From SYAN01 sp049459795 (GTDB taxonomy: Bacteria; Actinomycetota; Actinomycetes; Nanopelagicales; Nanopelagicaceae), in NCBI GenBank assembly GCA_049459795.1, contig JBMUDS010000003.1, positions 25,342 through 89,341 on the forward strand: a stretch of DNA of 64,000 nt, written 5' to 3'. Numbering within the stretch: position 1 is the stretch's first letter; every line of letters begins with the position of its first letter. Below the pieces are notes generated by a model. That model searched no databases. It saw only the letters and a program-made list of their open reading frames with translations, and was not told the origin of the DNA. Below are positions 8,651-17,327 of the stretch, piece after piece. The position numbers and the translations under genes are program-made.

Positions 8651-10558
8651 GTGGCAAAACTCCGGCTCAAGCAACCTACTGCTCGATCTTCACAAAAGGG
8701 GGGCAGTGAGCGGTATGTCGTAGAGGTTGCGGTTGCTGCACCGGTCCCTCACCTTGAAGGAATCTATTCGTATCGAAATGACGGTCATCCAGTCAATGTC
8801 GGTAGCGTCGTAGAGGTCCCATTTGGTGGTTCGGAGACTCACGGTTTCGTTATTGCGATGCGTCCCGAGGGGACGAATGACAGCGCATTGAAGAAGATCA
8901 CAGACGTGTTGCATCTAGGTTCACTATTTTCTGAGGTCTCACTTAGGCGATTTCAAGGGATCTCGGAACGTTATGGAGCTTCACTTTTCTCGATCCTTTC
9001 CTTTGCCACACCACATTGGAGCAGGACCCAGATAGAAGGCAAGAATTCATCAAAGGTAATCCATCCGACCAATGAGGTCTCAGCAAAGGACAGAAATTAC
9101 CTGACCAGCCTCTTTCCGGATCTCATCTACGGGAATTCGAAAGAAGGACAGACCAGAGATAACCATCTATTGCTACCTATTGGGGTGCCATGGGAGAGAG
9201 TTGCGATCTCACTTTTCCTGGCGCATCAGATCCCGACTCTTATCATCGTGCCGACGGAGAGATCACTCTCACGGATTTCGCATGCCTTGAAGGAGCGTGG
9301 ATTCGAAAACTTCATCTCTCTAACCTCGAGTATGAAGAAGAGTGAACGCATCCGCGCACACCAAGAGCTTCTTTTGAACTTTCCGATGTTGGTGGTCGGA
9401 ACACGAACGGCCGCGTTGGCCCCTTTTGATCCGAGTCGGATAATCATCGTCGACCCAAGTGACGAAAATTACGAGGAGCTGAGAACACCACATTGGAGAG
9501 CCGACGATCTTTCGCTATGGAGCACCACAAAAGAGATTTTTACACTTTCGCATAATCGCGATCTCTCCCTGCTCGCATCTGATAAGCGATACGTTGCAGG
9601 CACGACCAAGGGCAAGTATCAATTCATTGAAACCGCTATGGATCGAGTAATCGCTGACCTAAAGAGTCTTATTAGAGGTGAAAAGGCTTCACTCGCCATC
9701 TTGGTCAGTGTCACGGATCGAAGTTTCGGAAATGGCTTGATCTGCAAAACGTGCCACAATAGAACTCACTGTAGCTGCGGATTCCCCCTCCTGATTCCCA
9801 GACGCGGCGAATCCCCTCGTTGCTCACATTGCTTCAAGGACTACTCTGACTACAGATGCCATTTCTGTTCAGGAACCGAGATTGTTGCTACCAAAGTTGG
9901 TAGTGAGGCGCTTGCTCTGACAATTGCCAAGTCCGTCAAGGGATCAAGGGTCCATCTTTCAAACTCCTCTGAGCCCAGAGTGACCGTGACGAGGTCATAT
10001 GACCATGACATCGTCATAGCAACGCATGGTCTCGAACCTCGCGTGGCTGACGTCTCTGGCAAGGCGTCGGGCTACGACATCATCGTCATGCTGGGCGGGC
10101 GAGCGGCATTCTCTGGATCGTCACTGAGTCGCGCTGATCGGATTCGGAGAAGTTGGGGTCGCTTATTGGGACTTGCACATCCGAGCAAGGCCAGATTCCT
10201 CGTTGATCTCGAATCCCAGCATCCGGAATTTCAAGAACTGAAGAGAACGTCCACATCTCATGGGTTGGATCTCGTACTGAGAGAGCGAAGGGAACTCAAT
10301 CTTCCACCTATTTCGACCTTAGTGGAGTTGAAAGGGGAGGAGAGCGCGTTGCAACAGTTGCGTAAGCAGTTCTTGGGAGACCATCTCTTCACTATGTCGG
10401 GCCACGAGATCTTCCCGGTTCACCAGGGACGGATGGTGATGCGAGTGAAATCGGAATGTCGTACAGAGTTGCTACGACTACTGCAGAGCGTGACGAGAAT
10501 TCGAAGTGCGAAGCGGCTCTCTGTCGTCTCCTATCGCATCGCTGATAACGTGTCATAA
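8651..10558 (+). CDS. priA: PriA-like primosomal protein, helicase motifs degenerate
   Basis: This 635-residue protein follows metK, the usual actinobacterial place of PriA, the replication-restart factor. The N-terminal 3'-end-binding domain (VEVAVAAPVPHLEGIYSYRN, GSVVEVPFGG) and the double zinc-binding region (CKTCHNRTHCSCG then CSHCFKDYSDYRCHFC) are clear. The ATPase core is not: no Walker A P-loop is seen at the expected place (IPTLIIVPTERSLSRI is where the first motifs should be), and the DEAH box reads DPSDENYEELRT. Actinobacterial PriA proteins are known to lack working helicase motifs, so the protein probably recognises DNA and scaffolds without unwinding. Start GTG 8651. Confidence 0.9.
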   Translation: MAKLRLKQPTARSSQKGGSERYVVEVAVAAPVPHLEGIYSYRNDGHPVNVGSVVEVPFGGSETHGFVIAMRPEGTNDSALKKITDVLHLGSLFSEVSLRRFQGISERYGASLFSILSFATPHWSRTQIEGKNSSKVIHPTNEVSAKDRNYLTSLFPDLIYGNSKEGQTRDNHLLLPIGVPWERVAISLFLAHQIPTLIIVPTERSLSRISHALKERGFENFISLTSSMKKSERIRAHQELLLNFPMLVVGTRTAALAPFDPSRIIIVDPSDENYEELRTPHWRADDLSLWSTTKEIFTLSHNRDLSLLASDKRYVAGTTKGKYQFIETAMDRVIADLKSLIRGEKASLAILVSVTDRSFGNGLICKTCHNRTHCSCGFPLLIPRRGESPRCSHCFKDYSDYRCHFCSGTEIVATKVGSEALALTIAKSVKGSRVHLSNSSEPRVTVTRSYDHDIVIATHGLEPRVADVSGKASGYDIIVMLGGRAAFSGSSLSRADRIRRSWGRLLGLAHPSKARFLVDLESQHPEFQELKRTSTSHGLDLVLRERRELNLPPISTLVELKGEESALQQLRKQFLGDHLFTMSGHEIFPVHQGRMVMRVKSECRTELLRLLQSVTRIRSAKRLSVVSYRIADNVS

Positions 10559-10560
10559 AG

Positions 10561-10566
10561 TATGAT
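10561..10566 (+). promoter_or_regulatory. Predicted leaderless -10 box of def (TATGAT)
   Basis: TATGAT ends six bases before the GTG start at 10573. The spacing places the transcription start on the first base of the gene. No clear -35 hexamer is seen upstream. Confidence 0.6.
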
Positions 10567-10572
10567 GGGCAG

Positions 10573-11121
10573 GTGGCGATCAGGAACATAAGATTTTTCG
10601 GCGATCCGGTTCTTACTACTCCCGCTGTTGAAGTGACCGAGTTTGATAAAGAACTTCGCGAGCTTGTCAGGGATCTGACGGATACCATGATCGATGCCCC
10701 GGGTGCTGGTCTTGCTGCGCCCCAAATAGGTGTCGGTCTGCGGGTTTTCACCTGGCACGTTGACGATGAATTCGGTCATCTAGTCAATCCCGTTCTTGAT
10801 CTTTCTGAGGAAATGCAGGATGGAGAGGAAGGTTGCCTTTCCTTTCCGGGGCTTAGTTTCGATACTCCACGAGCCATGCGCGCCGTAGCGAAGGGTTTCA
10901 ACATGCATGGTGAGCCGGTGACGATTGATGGGACGGAGTTCTTAGCTCGAGCACTCCAGCATGAAGTGGATCACCTCAATGGCATCCTCTTCATCGACCG
11001 CATGACGTCCGAAACACGCAAAGACGCCATGAGGGAGATCAGAGAGACTGAGTGGTTCTTAGCGAATCCAGACACAGAGGTACGGCTCTCACCACACTCG
11101 ACTCGTGGGTTAGCTTTCTAG
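10573..11121 (+). CDS. def: Peptide deformylase
   Basis: Def removes the formyl group from the first methionine of new proteins. All three metalloenzyme motifs are intact: GAGLAAPQIG (44-53), EGCLSFPG with the metal ligand Cys88, and QHEVDHLNG with His130, Glu131 and His134. At 182 residues it has the actinobacterial length. The GTG start at 10573 is set by an upstream -10 box (TATGAT) six bases away, so the message is probably leaderless. It sits seven bases before fmt, whose product adds the formyl group that Def takes off. Confidence 0.96.
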   Translation: MAIRNIRFFGDPVLTTPAVEVTEFDKELRELVRDLTDTMIDAPGAGLAAPQIGVGLRVFTWHVDDEFGHLVNPVLDLSEEMQDGEEGCLSFPGLSFDTPRAMRAVAKGFNMHGEPVTIDGTEFLARALQHEVDHLNGILFIDRMTSETRKDAMREIRETEWFLANPDTEVRLSPHSTRGLAF

Positions 11122-11128
11122 TTCCTTC

Positions 11129-12061
11129 ATGAGTCTTAGGGTTCTGCTCGCATCCTCTTCCCGCTACTCGCTTCCCTTGCTGCAGGCAATTCAGAACGAG
11201 CCAAGGATCGATTTTCTGGGCCTTGTTTCGACACCGGACCGACCCAAGGGACGTCATGCAACGCCATCACCCAATGAATTGGTCGAATCTTTGCAGAATG
11301 ATGGAATCCCATTGTGGAAGCCTGAAGGAGAGAGCGAACTGCTCGATGAGATCGAATCACTCGAACCAGATCTTGTACTGGTCGTTGCTTACGGTCGTTT
11401 GCTCAAGCGCCCCACTATCGAAGCGGTCCCGCGTGGATGGATCAACCTACATTTCTCCCTCTTACCCCGTTTTCGTGGCGCTGCACCGGTACAACGAGCA
11501 ATCCTTGAGGGCGATGGGGTCTTTGGGTTCACTTTCTTCCAGATCGATGAAGGCATGGATACAGGACCCATTTATCTTCAAAAAGAAGTCACAGTAGACG
11601 AGACCGCTATGGCAACTGAGATCCTGAATCAAATTGCTTTTGAGGGTGCGGCCGCTCTTCCTCAGGTCATCACGATGGTTCTCGCTCATCAATCTCCCCA
11701 CGTACAAACTGGCGAAGCCTCTCAAGCTCCAAAATTCTCGAAGCAGGAATTGCGACTCGACACGGGAGCCAATACGGAAGCGATGCTCCGGCAGATCCGT
11801 GCCTTCACACGTTCGCCTGGTGTCTGGTTCGAGTTCAACGGCCAGAGATGCATCATTACAGCAGCTAGATCATTCGAAGCTCAAGTCTCATCGAATGTCG
11901 TATCGTCCTTAAACGACTGCGCACTTTTAGGGTCGGGTGATGGTGCCATTGAGATCCTGAGAATCAAGCCAGAGGGTAAACGCGAAATGTCAGGAATTGA
12001 ATGGTTGAGAGGTTTGCGTTTCGCTCCCGGAGAGAGTCGTTCGATCGGTCAATCCCTTTGA
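11129..12061 (+). CDS. fmt: Methionyl-tRNA formyltransferase
   Basis: Fmt formylates initiator methionyl-tRNA using 10-formyl-tetrahydrofolate. The catalytic set is visible: Asn106 and His108 in NLHFSLLPRFRGAAP, and Asp144 in DEGMDTGPIY, with AYGR before it. A C-terminal tRNA-binding beta-barrel follows from about residue 205. At 310 residues it is a normal length. Its TGA overlaps the proposed TTG start of rsmB by four bases, continuing the priA-def-fmt-rsmB-rpe order common in actinobacteria. Confidence 0.96.
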   Translation: MSLRVLLASSSRYSLPLLQAIQNEPRIDFLGLVSTPDRPKGRHATPSPNELVESLQNDGIPLWKPEGESELLDEIESLEPDLVLVVAYGRLLKRPTIEAVPRGWINLHFSLLPRFRGAAPVQRAILEGDGVFGFTFFQIDEGMDTGPIYLQKEVTVDETAMATEILNQIAFEGAAALPQVITMVLAHQSPHVQTGEASQAPKFSKQELRLDTGANTEAMLRQIRAFTRSPGVWFEFNGQRCIITAARSFEAQVSSNVVSSLNDCALLGSGDGAIEILRIKPEGKREMSGIEWLRGLRFAPGESRSIGQSL

Positions 12062-13341
12062 CCAGAATTGAACCACGTAGAGCGGCGTGGGAATTCTTAC
12101 GTGATGCCGAGCGGGATGATTCCTACATCAATCTTGCTATAGAGAATCTCTATCGAAAAGTCGATCCTAAAGAGCGACCCTTCGTCACTGAATTGGTTTT
12201 TGGCAGCGTTCGAATGAGAGGTTTCATTGACCACGTGATAGAAACTCTTTGTTACCGAGAAGTCGATGATTCGATACGAAGCATCTTGAGAATGGCGCTC
12301 TACGAGGCACTCCTGATGCGTACCGCTGATCATGCTGTGGTCAATGAATACGTAGAGATCGCTAAGAACGTCATCGGCAAGTCTAGATCTGGGTTCATCA
12401 ATGCGGTGATGCGCCGTGCAGTGCGTGAACGTGATGCTTTAGTTGGCATGGAGGATCTTGACCTTGAAACCAGGAGCTCACATCCTCAATGGATCGTGGA
12501 TGCATACGGTTCACTCCTATCAGGAGAAGAATTGGAGCGCGAACTCTTCTCCCATAACTTGGCAGGAGAAGTCACCCTCGTTTCCTTCGATACGCTCGAC
12601 CCGAAGATGGGTATTCCTTCTGAATTGACCCCATTTGGTTACCGATCCCTTCAGCCTCCAGGTGAGATCGCGGAGATCAGGGAGTCGAGGGTTTTCGTTC
12701 AAGATGAAGGCTCGCAGGTTCTTTGCGAAATAGCGCTATCAACCGATAAGGAAAGAGTTTTGAAATGGTTGGATCTCTGCGCTGGTCCTGGCGGTAAGTT
12801 CGCGTATTTGGCAGGGAGTCTTACTCCGGAACACCTCATAGGAAATGAGTTACATCCACATCGAGCAGAGCTCATCAGAAAGCGAAAGCCAGAACATAGG
12901 GTTTTGGTAGGGGACGGAACGAAGTTTGCCGGTGACGAACTTTTCGATCGCATTGTCATCGATGCGCCATGCACTGGTATTGGTAGCTTGAGACGGCGTC
13001 CAGATGCGCGATGGCGTCGCACCGAAACTGATCTCAAGGAACTAGTGCCACTCCAAAGGAACCTCTTGAATCGTGCGGCAGAGATCCTCGCACCGGGAGG
13101 GATCATCTTCTATATGACCTGTTCACCGCATCCTTTGGAAACGGATGCTCAGATATCGGAATTTCTTGGAAACCATCCAGATTTCAAGATCGAACCTATT
13201 TCAAGAGAGCATGTCACTACGTTGAAGGACGATCGCTTGTTGCAATCTGTTAAGCAAGATGGTTCGTTGCAACTCTTGACCAAGGATTTCGGGACCGATG
13301 CTATGTTTCTGGCCATGCTGAGGAAACGGGTACTCACGTGA
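12058..13341 (+). CDS. rsmB: 16S rRNA (cytosine-967-C5)-methyltransferase, Sun/Fmu family
   Basis: RsmB methylates C967 of 16S rRNA. An N-terminal NusB-like RNA-binding domain (about 1-140) precedes a SAM-dependent methyltransferase domain with LDLCAGPGGKFAYLAG, the PC motif IDAPCTGIGSLRRRPDARW and the catalytic-cysteine motif MTCSPHPLE. I place the start at TTG 12058, giving MTRIEPRRAAWEFL, which matches the usual short N-terminus and overlaps the fmt stop as TTGA. An ATG at 12001 would add 19 residues inside fmt and cannot be ruled out. The stop overlaps rpe. Confidence 0.9.
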   Translation: MTRIEPRRAAWEFLRDAERDDSYINLAIENLYRKVDPKERPFVTELVFGSVRMRGFIDHVIETLCYREVDDSIRSILRMALYEALLMRTADHAVVNEYVEIAKNVIGKSRSGFINAVMRRAVRERDALVGMEDLDLETRSSHPQWIVDAYGSLLSGEELERELFSHNLAGEVTLVSFDTLDPKMGIPSELTPFGYRSLQPPGEIAEIRESRVFVQDEGSQVLCEIALSTDKERVLKWLDLCAGPGGKFAYLAGSLTPEHLIGNELHPHRAELIRKRKPEHRVLVGDGTKFAGDELFDRIVIDAPCTGIGSLRRRPDARWRRTETDLKELVPLQRNLLNRAAEILAPGGIIFYMTCSPHPLETDAQISEFLGNHPDFKIEPISREHVTTLKDDRLLQSVKQDGSLQLLTKDFGTDAMFLAMLRKRVLT

Positions 13342-14012
13342 TGCGAATCTGCCCATCCGTATTGAATGCCAATCAAGCGGACTTGTCTGGTGAGATCAAG
13401 CGTGTGGCTTCGGCGGCAGATTTCATCCACTTGGACATTATGGATAACGATTTCGTTCCGAACTTCACCTATGACTTCTCCGAGACAGAGAAAATCGTCA
13501 GGGATGCAACTCTGCCTATCGACCTTCATCTGATGGTTAACGATGCCGATTACTGGGGACCAAGGTACGCAGGATTACGGGACGCAGGTGTCTTCTCAGT
13601 GACGGTTCATTATGAAGCCACTCGCGATATACGTGCGACACTTGCTGGGATTGGTGGATGTGGAGTTCGACGAGGAGTCGCCCTGAAACCAGCGACGGCT
13701 GCAGAGGTTCTCCTTCCTTACCTTGCGGATATTGACATGGTCTTAGTGATGACGGTGGAGCCTGGTTTCGGTGGCCAGAAGTTCATGGCTGACATGATGA
13801 GCAAGGTCAAGCAAGTTCGAAGATACTTACAAGAGTCGGGGCGTGAGACGTCGTGGATTCAAGTCGATGGTGGAATCGCACTGGAGACGATCGGTCAGGC
13901 TGCGGAAGCGGGAGCCGATACCTTCGTTGCGGGGAGTGCGGTCTACCGAGAGTTAGACCCGGCATCTATGGTCAATAAATTACGACAGCGGGCCGAGATG
14001 CAATCTCAGTAG
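13338..14012 (+). CDS. rpe: Ribulose-phosphate 3-epimerase
   Basis: Rpe interconverts ribulose 5-phosphate and xylulose 5-phosphate in the pentose phosphate pathway. The TIM-barrel family motifs are present: ICPSVLNA at the N-terminus, FIHLDIMDNDFVPN (usually HLDVMDGxFVPN) with metal ligands, LHLMV, and MTVEPGFGGQKFM. The phosphate loop VDGGIALETI and AGSAVY close the barrel. Length is normal at 224 residues. The GTG at 13338 overlaps the rsmB stop; the next codon, ATG 13341, is equally possible. Confidence 0.95.
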   Translation: MMRICPSVLNANQADLSGEIKRVASAADFIHLDIMDNDFVPNFTYDFSETEKIVRDATLPIDLHLMVNDADYWGPRYAGLRDAGVFSVTVHYEATRDIRATLAGIGGCGVRRGVALKPATAAEVLLPYLADIDMVLVMTVEPGFGGQKFMADMMSKVKQVRRYLQESGRETSWIQVDGGIALETIGQAAEAGADTFVAGSAVYRELDPASMVNKLRQRAEMQSQ

Positions 14013-14015
14013 ACT
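14010..14015 (+). promoter_or_regulatory. Predicted leaderless -10 box of hisE (TAGACT)
   Basis: TAGACT ends six bases before ATG 14022 and overlaps the rpe stop codon. The same word at the same distance precedes mshC and the DUF554 gene in this window. Confidence 0.55.
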
Positions 14016-14021
14016 GAATGC

Positions 14022-14285
14022 ATGAAGAGTTTCGAGTCCTTGTTTGTTGAGCTTCAAGAGCGGGCGCAGTTGAGGCCTGAAGGTTCGAAGACGGTGGAGC
14101 TACTTGATGCCGGAATACATCAGATCGGTAAAAAGATTATCGAAGAGGCTGGCGAAGTTTGGCTTGCCGCGGAGTACCAGAGCGAACAGGAGCTGGCTGA
14201 GGAGATTAGCCAATTGCTCTATCACCTTCAAGTATTGATGTTGGCTCGGAATATTCCGCTAACAGCGGTCATGGAAAGGTTGTAG
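14022..14285 (+). CDS. hisE: Phosphoribosyl-ATP pyrophosphatase
   Basis: HisE removes pyrophosphate from phosphoribosyl-ATP, the second step of histidine synthesis. The 87-residue protein is a stand-alone HisE, not fused to HisI, as is usual in actinobacteria. The MazG-like metal-binding pattern is visible as KKIIEEAGEVWLAAEY followed by EEISQLLYHLQVLM. It has no Shine-Dalgarno and a TAGACT box six bases upstream, suggesting its own leaderless transcript. hisG starts seven bases after its stop. Confidence 0.94.
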   Translation: MKSFESLFVELQERAQLRPEGSKTVELLDAGIHQIGKKIIEEAGEVWLAAEYQSEQELAEEISQLLYHLQVLMLARNIPLTAVMERL

Positions 14286-14292
14286 GAACACC

Positions 14293-15135
14293 ATGGCTCT
14301 AAAAGTTGCACTTCCCAACAAAGGATCGTTGTCGGAGGCATCGACAGCCATCTTTAGATCGGCGGGTTATCGTCAGCGACACGACGTAAAGGATCTTATT
14401 TTCCTCGATCCGGAGAATGAGATTGAGTTCTATTACCTGAGACCTCGAGATATCGCGACTTACGTTGGTAATGGCGATCTTGATCTTGGTATCACGGGTA
14501 GAGACCTTCTCCTAGATAGTGGTGCGAAGGCCATCGAATTACTTGATCTAGAATTCGGAAAGAGTCTGATGAGATTTGCCGCTCCCATAGAGACAGGAAT
14601 CTCTTCCATCCAGGATCTTGGAGGTAGGCGGATCGCAACCTCATACCCTCGGCTTGTTCAAGATTACCTTGCAGCGAGGAAAATCAATGCTGTGATCGTT
14701 GAACTAGATGGTGCCATCGAAAGTTCAGTGAAACTAGGTGTTGCTGAAGTAATAGCGGACGTCGTCGCAACAGGTAGCACCTTGCGTCAGGCCGGCCTCA
14801 CTCCTTTTGGTGAAGCGATCGTCTCTAGTACAGGCATCCTCATCGCGCGTGAGGCGAATGAGAGTTTCGATCTCTTGGTACGCCGCCTGCAAAGTGTCGT
14901 GTTCGCACGTCAATATGTTCTCTTAGATTACGACATCTCTAAGAATGCTCTTGATCAAGCTTGTAAGGTCACGCCCGGATTCGAATCGCCAACGATCTCG
15001 CCTTTGCAGAAAGAGGGTTGGTTCGCGGTGAGAGCCATGATCCCGCGGTTACATATGCATCGAATCATGGACGAACTGTATGAACTAGGAGCTCGTGGGA
15101 TATTGGTGACGGAGATCCATTCCTGCAGGCTTTGA
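14293..15135 (+). CDS. hisG: ATP phosphoribosyltransferase, long form
   Basis: HisG condenses ATP with PRPP, the first and feedback-controlled step of histidine synthesis. The N-terminus ALPNKGSLSEAS and DLDLGITGRDLL identify the periplasmic-binding-like catalytic lobes; the PRPP site is near VIADVVATGSTLRQAGL. The C-terminal 75 or so residues, ending in GARGILVTEIHSCRL, form the ACT-like regulatory domain of the long, self-sufficient class. ATG 14293 has TAGGA upstream. The gene converges on serB with only two bases between the stops. Confidence 0.96.
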   Translation: MALKVALPNKGSLSEASTAIFRSAGYRQRHDVKDLIFLDPENEIEFYYLRPRDIATYVGNGDLDLGITGRDLLLDSGAKAIELLDLEFGKSLMRFAAPIETGISSIQDLGGRRIATSYPRLVQDYLAARKINAVIVELDGAIESSVKLGVAEVIADVVATGSTLRQAGLTPFGEAIVSSTGILIAREANESFDLLVRRLQSVVFARQYVLLDYDISKNALDQACKVTPGFESPTISPLQKEGWFAVRAMIPRLHMHRIMDELYELGARGILVTEIHSCRL

Positions 15136-15137
15136 GA

Positions 15138-15773
15138 TCACGGCCTTGTGATGTGTTGTAGTACGAGGCTGAGATCCCTTTCCTCGATGGCGACTTTGGC
15201 AACCTGCTGGAGTGCAGGCTTGGCGCAAAAGGCAATGCCAAGACCGGCCGTCGCGATCATCTCTCGATCATTGGCGCCATCTCCGATAGCGACGGTATCT
15301 TCAAGATCTATCCCATGAATCTGCGCCAACTCCAATAGAGCACTGGCTTTCTCTCGTGGACCGATAATCGGTCCTAGGACTCGACCGGTGAAGCGACCTT
15401 CCGCAGTCTCGAATCGATTCGCGCGAATGAGATGAAGGCCCAATGGGGCAAGAAAGTCATCGATGATCTCGTGAAACCCACCGCTGACAACTCCGATGAT
15501 CCAGTTTCGATCTTGGAGTTCCTGGATCAGATTCTTGGCGCCCACTGTGAAAGAGAGCGACTTCCGAACAAAAGGAATGACGTCCGTAGAGATGCCTGCT
15601 AGAAGTGCGACACGCGCTTCTAAGGAGGAGTAGAAGTCACGTTCACCTGCCATGGCTGAGGCGGTGATCTCAGCGATCTGGCTACCTATCCCTGCCTTAT
15701 CGGCTAAGAGATCAATTCCTTCCTCATTGATCAAGGTGGAATCCATATCCATCAATAGAAGTCCCGATTTCAC
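15138..15773 (-). CDS. serB: Phosphoserine phosphatase, HAD family
   Basis: SerB hydrolyses O-phosphoserine to serine. The HAD motifs are clear: LLMDMDSTLIN (nucleophile Asp9, acid Asp11), VVSGGF (motif II), and a lysine plus AIGDGANDREMI (motif IV). At 211 residues it lacks the N-terminal ACT domains of mycobacterial SerB2 and is close to the minimal form. It starts with GTG at 15773, preceded by TAGGCT six bases away and no Shine-Dalgarno. It diverges from the ABC ATPase gene. Confidence 0.93.
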   Translation of the reverse strand: MKSGLLLMDMDSTLINEEGIDLLADKAGIGSQIAEITASAMAGERDFYSSLEARVALLAGISTDVIPFVRKSLSFTVGAKNLIQELQDRNWIIGVVSGGFHEIIDDFLAPLGLHLIRANRFETAEGRFTGRVLGPIIGPREKASALLELAQIHGIDLEDTVAIGDGANDREMIATAGLGIAFCAKPALQQVAKVAIEERDLSLVLQHITRP

Positions 15774-15779
15774 GAAGGA

Positions 15780-15785
15780 AGCCTA
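15780..15785 (-). promoter_or_regulatory. Predicted leaderless -10 box of serB (TAGGCT)
   Basis: On the minus strand TAGGCT ends six bases before the GTG start at 15773. Ten bases separate it from the opposing -10-like box of the ABC ATPase gene. Confidence 0.5.
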
Positions 15786-15795
15786 TCTCGCAGGA

Positions 15796-15801
15796 TATCT
15801 T
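15796..15801 (+). promoter_or_regulatory. Predicted leaderless -10 box of the ABC ATPase gene (TATCTT)
   Basis: TATCTT ends eight bases before ATG 15810. The spacing is slightly longer than in the other cases but still allows a start at or near the A of the ATG. No Shine-Dalgarno is present. Confidence 0.45.
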
Positions 15802-15809
15802 TCACTCCT

Positions 15810-16616
15810 ATGTCCACTCTAACTCCCGATTCGGCAACGACGCTGATTTCTTTTAGAGGAGTTTCGGTCACCCGCTCACGGAAATCCATTCTGGATCAGA
15901 TCAATTGGGATGTTTCTCTCGGAGAACGATGGGTGATCATCGGTCCGAATGGCGCTGGCAAGACAACGTTGCTCTCTATCATTGCAAGCTATCTCTTCCC
16001 AAGTCAGGGAGAGGTACGGATCCTTGGAAGTAGATTGGGCCAGATTGATACCGCAGAACTGAAGACTCGAATCGGTATGACTTCTGCTTCTTTACTCAAC
16101 CTAGTACCTGAAGACGAACGTGCTGGAGACATAGTCCTTTCTAGCGCGTACGCGGTGTTCGGTCGATGGCAGGAGGAGTATGACCCTTGGGATGAGTCGC
16201 GAAGTAGCGCTCTTCTATCAGCACTCGGAGTTCGCGAACTTAAAGATCGCATCTTCTCGACACTCAGTGAAGGTGAGAAGAAGCGGGTGATGATCGCTCG
16301 TGCCTTGATGCCAGACCCTGAATTGCTTCTGATGGATGAACCTGCGGCTGGACTTGACTTAGGTGGTCGCGAGGATCTTCTTCGTAGGATCAGTGAGTTG
16401 TCATCTGATCCTTCCGCACCAGCGACAATCATGGTCACGCACCATCTTGAAGAGATTCCAGCCGGGACCACTCATTTGCTTGTCTTGAAGGATGGAAGAT
16501 CCTTTGCACAGGGAAGGATCGAGGAGATACTGACCAGCGATTTACTGAGTGATCTCTACGGCATGCGTTTGGAACTCGATTCAAGACATGGCCGTTACTT
16601 TGCTCGATCTCTTTAG
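15810..16616 (+). CDS. Orphan ABC transporter ATP-binding protein
   Basis: This 268-residue protein is one ABC nucleotide-binding domain. It has Walker A GPNGAGKTT (45-53), signature LSEGEKKRV, Walker B LLLMDEPAAGLD and the switch histidine in VTHHLEEIP. No permease or binding-protein gene lies next to it. The overall sequence, including the long segment GRWQEEYDPWDESRSS between Q-loop and signature, resembles stand-alone ATPases such as YlmA-like proteins of actinobacteria and firmicutes. Substrate is unknown. It overlaps the proposed ung start by 29 bases. Confidence 0.85.
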   Translation: MSTLTPDSATTLISFRGVSVTRSRKSILDQINWDVSLGERWVIIGPNGAGKTTLLSIIASYLFPSQGEVRILGSRLGQIDTAELKTRIGMTSASLLNLVPEDERAGDIVLSSAYAVFGRWQEEYDPWDESRSSALLSALGVRELKDRIFSTLSEGEKKRVMIARALMPDPELLLMDEPAAGLDLGGREDLLRRISELSSDPSAPATIMVTHHLEEIPAGTTHLLVLKDGRSFAQGRIEEILTSDLLSDLYGMRLELDSRHGRYFARSL

Positions 16617-17238
16617 TTCTCTTCCATCGCCATGGAAAGAACATCTGGTTGACCTGGAGGAGACGTTTGATGAGATCTCTAGGAGGATCTCAACGGATAG
16701 AGGATGGCGAGACACCCTGATTCCTAGACCAGAGCAGATTTTCTCTGCTCTGGAGATTGCTCCTGACAAGGTACAGGTTGTCATAGTCGGCCAAGACCCA
16801 TATCCGAATCGTTCATACGCAATGGGTCGAGCCTTTGCAGTCCCTGACTCGACTCTCACATTACCCGGCTCATTGAGGAACATTTTGAAGGAGAAAATCG
16901 CAGATGTGGGCGGGGATCTACCATCACCGAGTTTGAAAGAGTGGGAGATGCAAGGAGTCATGCTTCTCAACTCGGCATTAACCACGCGCGTGGGGGAGAG
17001 CGGTGCTCATCTCAATGTTGGCTGGGATGCTGTCACGAGAAGAATCATGGAATTCGTTGCAACGAATGGTGCAGTGGGAGTGCTCTGGGGTAAGAGCGCG
17101 GCCGGCTTTCAGTCGCTATTCGGAGCTCGAGTCATCATCGGGACCCATCCAAGCCCGCTCTCTGCACATCGGGGATTTTTCGGATCCAAGCCGTTCTCGA
17201 GACTAAACGACCTACTTCGAGTACCGATTGATTGGTGA
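16588..17238 (+). CDS. ung: Uracil-DNA glycosylase, family 1
   Basis: Ung removes uracil from DNA, opening base-excision repair. The water-activating loop reads GQDPYPN (68-74; GQDPYH is usual, and a P at this place occurs in some actinobacteria), and the DNA-intercalating loop reads HPSPLSAHRGFFGSKPFS. LLNSALTTR and the WGKSA strand also match. I chose ATG 16588, giving MAVTLLDLF and 216 residues; an ATG at 16549 lies further inside the upstream gene. Overlap with the ABC ATPase gene suggests co-transcription. Confidence 0.93.
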   Translation: MAVTLLDLFSSLPSPWKEHLVDLEETFDEISRRISTDRGWRDTLIPRPEQIFSALEIAPDKVQVVIVGQDPYPNRSYAMGRAFAVPDSTLTLPGSLRNILKEKIADVGGDLPSPSLKEWEMQGVMLLNSALTTRVGESGAHLNVGWDAVTRRIMEFVATNGAVGVLWGKSAAGFQSLFGARVIIGTHPSPLSAHRGFFGSKPFSRLNDLLRVPIDW

Positions 17239-17280
17239 TCACAACGGCGAAAGTTTCGCACCGAATACCTAAGCCAAGAG

Positions 17281-17319
17281 AAAAAAGAAGGGCCCAGAAC
17301 GAATACTGGACCCTTCTTC
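17281..17319 (-). terminator. Rho-independent terminator after the NCS2 permease gene
   Basis: An 11-base stem (17287-17297 with 17306-17316, one C-A mismatch, 8-base loop) is followed on the minus strand by a T-rich run opposite the AAAAAA at 17281-17286. It ends the minus-strand permease transcript. The plus strand downstream of the stem has TTCT only, so it could weakly terminate ung as well. Confidence 0.8.
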
Positions 17320-17327
17320 TCGATTAC

